Assembly: GCA_030600975.1 (NCBI GenBank)
Contig: JAUVUL010000058.1
Coordinates: 1 to 8,028, forward strand
Source of the DNA: Candidatus Aegiribacteria sp.
GTDB lineage: Bacteria > Fermentibacterota > Fermentibacteria > Fermentibacterales > JCC-6
DNA length: 8,028 nt
Direction of reading: 5' to 3'
Shown here: piece after piece, positions 6,374 to 8,028 of the stretch
How the letters are laid out: each line of letters starts with the position of its first letter
How positions within the stretch are numbered: position 1 is the first letter of the stretch
Program-made: the position numbers and the translations under genes
Notes under the pieces: model-generated
The model's input: only the letters and a program-made list of their open reading frames with translations
What the model was told of the DNA's origin: nothing
Databases searched by the model: none

Positions 6374-7500
6374 AAATGAAGGATGACAGGATACGTTCTT
6401 TTGATGATCTCCTCTCGGATGTCATCTCTGCCGGTATCTGCGGGAAGTGCGGTGGATGTGTATCGGTTTGTTCCGCAAATCTGATCGGTGCTCTGAAACT
6501 GGATGAGAACGGTTTCCCGGCATATGTCCAGAAGGAACTCTGCCTGGAGTGTGGGTTGTGCTACATGACCTGCCCCCAGACACATACTGTACGGGAGGAA
6601 GTGAAATCACGGTTCGACTGGAAAGAACCTGTTGGTAACTACACAGATGTGATTTCAGCAAGAAGTACTGATGCAGATGTTCGCAAAGCTGCTACAGACG
6701 GCGGAGTAGTGACATCTCTTCTCATCCACATGCTTGAGGTCGGCCATATCGACGGAGCCGTTGTTTCAACAAGTAAGGATGGATTGAAGAGAGAGGCTAC
6801 TGTTGCCACCTCGCGAGAGGATATTCTTCTCGCTGCGGGGTCTCATTTTGGCGAACTTCCACACCTTGAGGAGGTCGGAGACAGATATACAAACTACGTC
6901 TCCGTTATTAAATACGCCAGCAAGACCAACCCTGTTAAGCTGAAAAAACTGGCAGTTGTCGGAACACCGTGCCAGATAACCGCGATCAGGAACATGCAGG
7001 CTCTGGCAATCGTTCCGTCCGATATCATGACATTCACCATAGGTCTTTTCTGCATGCAGTGCTTTGAAATGGATCATCTTATGGAAAGGGAATTCCTGAA
7101 GCACTGGAATGTCAGGCTGGATGACGTGTCCCGCATGAATATCAAAGAGGACTTCATCCTGACGCTGAATTCCGGGATAAAAATACACATACCAATGAAA
7201 GAGATCGAGGAAATCGCAAGGCCGGCCTGTCTCAGGTGTGAGTATTTCGCAAACGATTATGCGGATATATCCGTCGGAGGTCTTGGCTCCCCGGAGAATT
7301 ATACAACGGTAATGGTCCGCACCATCAGGGGTAGAATGATGATTGCCGACGCGCTTTCAAAAAAGAGTATCGAACTGAGAACAGGCAGGACAGAAGAGGA
7401 ACGTAAGGTAGACAGGCTGGGAATGATATCTCTCATCGAAGAATACGCTGCTCGAAAGAGGACCCGGGGTAAATCATTTATGGATAAACTGCAGTCCTGA
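6367..7500 (+). CDS. FrhB/FdhB-type (coenzyme F420 hydrogenase/dehydrogenase beta-like) flavo-iron-sulfur protein
   Basis: Member of the FrhB family, FAD-containing proteins that in methanogens transfer hydride or electrons to F420. Bacterial members often act on other substrates or partners. 377 residues. N-terminal double ferredoxin: Cys25/28/31/35 (no proline after the fourth cysteine) and Cys59/62/65/69-Pro. FrhB N-domain: DGGVVTSLL (111-119) and DGAVV (129-133). C-domain: VGTPCQI (198-204, Cys202), GLFCMQCFEMDHL (Cys229, Cys232) and CLRCEYFANDYADISVGGLGS (split here: Cys288, Cys291, then ADISVGG at 299-305), and VMVRT. The ATG at 6367 overlaps hdrC by 7 bases and has TGGGA about 5 bases upstream; ATG 6376 is an alternative. 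It sits between hdrC and an hdrA, the position where hdrB would often be. It has no CCG cysteine pairs, so it is not HdrB. Whether it uses F420 is unknown. Confidence 0.88.
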   Translation: MVKMKDDRIRSFDDLLSDVISAGICGKCGGCVSVCSANLIGALKLDENGFPAYVQKELCLECGLCYMTCPQTHTVREEVKSRFDWKEPVGNYTDVISARSTDADVRKAATDGGVVTSLLIHMLEVGHIDGAVVSTSKDGLKREATVATSREDILLAAGSHFGELPHLEEVGDRYTNYVSVIKYASKTNPVKLKKLAVVGTPCQITAIRNMQALAIVPSDIMTFTIGLFCMQCFEMDHLMEREFLKHWNVRLDDVSRMNIKEDFILTLNSGIKIHIPMKEIEEIARPACLRCEYFANDYADISVGGLGSPENYTTVMVRTIRGRMMIADALSKKSIELRTGRTEEERKVDRLGMISLIEEYAARKRTRGKSFMDKLQS

Positions 7501-7504
7501 TATT

Positions 7505-8028
7505 ATGGCAGTGGAAAAGAAGAATATGGAAACAAACTCCGCAAAATCAGGAGCCGTTCTAGTCGTTGGCGGGGGCATAGCCGGAATCCAGTCATCCCTT
7601 GATCTTGCCGATTCCGGATACAAGGTCTACCTGCTCGAGGAGACCCCTGCAATTGGCGGAATCATGGCCCAGCTGGATAAAACATTCCCGACGAATGACT
7701 GCGCAATGTGCGTGATCTCACCGAAACTCGTGGGATGCGGCAGGCATCTGAATATCGATCTCATCACGAACGCAGAGCTGATGGGTATAGAGGGAGAGGC
7801 CGGCAATTTCACCGTCAAGGTAAAGAAACATCCCCGCTACGTCGATTCGGAGAAGTGCACAGGATGCGGAGCCTGCGTTATTAACTGTCCGGTCACAAAG
7901 ATCATTTATCCTGTAGAGTTAGATGAGGTCGAACTGAGTAAAAAGGACAGGGATATAGTAGACAGCATTCTTGAGAATCACGTTGATCAGCAGGGCAATC
8001 TGATGCCGGTCCTTCAGGATATAGACAA
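7505..8028 (+). CDS. hdrA: second HdrA-type protein with probable NuoE-like domain (3' partial)
   Basis: Amino-terminal 174 residues of another HdrA-family FAD/iron-sulfur protein; the frame is still open at the window end. Visible order: FAD loop GGGIAG (22-27) and IGGIMAQLD (50-58); HdrA signature FPTNDCAMCVISPKLVGCGRH (split: Cys66, Cys69, Cys78); GEAGNF (97-102) before a ferredoxin motif Cys118/121/124/128-Pro. It begins directly at the FAD domain, without the VGVFxCHCG domain of the upstream HdrA module. After the ferredoxin, residues about 147-174 leave the usual HdrA path and read like the start of the NuoE/24-kDa fold (VDSILENH, then GNLMPVLQDI). The start is uncertain: ATG 7505 lies 4 bases after the previous stop but has no clear Shine-Dalgarno site, while in-frame ATG 7526 follows GGA at 7513-7515 by 10 bases. 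HdrA family sure; NuoE-like part probable. Confidence 0.9.
   Translation, partial: MAVEKKNMETNSAKSGAVLVVGGGIAGIQSSLDLADSGYKVYLLEETPAIGGIMAQLDKTFPTNDCAMCVISPKLVGCGRHLNIDLITNAELMGIEGEAGNFTVKVKKHPRYVDSEKCTGCGACVINCPVTKIIYPVELDEVELSKKDRDIVDSILENHVDQQGNLMPVLQDID

Noticed and set aside
6367..7500. Calling the FrhB-like gene HdrB because of its place after hdrC
   Set aside because: It has N-terminal ferredoxin motifs and the VGTPCQI and ADISVGG motifs of FrhB, and no CCG cysteine domains.

Overview
The window is one densely packed, plus-strand gene cluster for soluble, cytoplasmic iron-sulfur/flavin electron transfer. It encodes eight proteins, all of the heterodisulfide-reductase (Hdr) and flavin-oxidoreductase (Flx) type. 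Both ends are cut inside genes: the first gene has lost its 5' end and the last its 3' end. Six complete genes lie between. There is no intergenic stretch longer than 14 bases, and no tRNA, rRNA, repeat array, mobile element or convincing promoter or terminator was seen.

Order: (1) a partial HdrA-type gene that is really two HdrA modules fused in one reading frame (1-2622); (2) MvhD/FlxD, a small [2Fe-2S] adaptor; (3) and (4) two proteins that share a CDARS motif and carry C-terminal double [4Fe-4S] clusters, in the positions of FlxC and FlxB; (5) a FAD/NAD(P)-binding, [2Fe-2S] protein of the FlxA/HydG/AsrB family; (6) HdrC; (7) an FrhB/FdhB-type F420-hydrogenase beta-like flavoprotein with two N-terminal [4Fe-4S] motifs; (8) the start of a second, different HdrA, which appears to run into a NuoE-like domain just before the window ends. 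Neighbouring genes overlap or nearly touch (ATGA, TAATG and TAGTG junctions, a 7-base overlap, gaps of 14 and 4 bases), as expected for one translationally coupled operon.

Likely joint function (inference from families): FlxA oxidises or reduces NAD(P)H. Electrons pass through the two CDARS/ferredoxin proteins and FlxD to the HdrA flavin, where flavin-based electron bifurcation could couple NAD(H), ferredoxin and a thiol/disulfide or other acceptor reached through HdrC. The usual catalytic partner of HdrC, HdrB with its cysteine-rich CCG domains, is not in the window. Its place next to HdrC is held by the FrhB-like protein. With two distinct HdrA proteins, an FrhB-like subunit and a probable NuoE-like domain, the cluster has more electron entry and exit points than a standard FlxABCD-HdrABC set.

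Organism: a strict anaerobe, probably a bacterium (Shine-Dalgarno sites, a GTG start, FlxA-type chemistry, roughly balanced base composition with frequent AGG/AGA and ATA codons). Lineage cannot be named from this window. Related Flx/Hdr sets are known from sulfate reducers and fermenters, and an archaeal origin is not strictly excluded.
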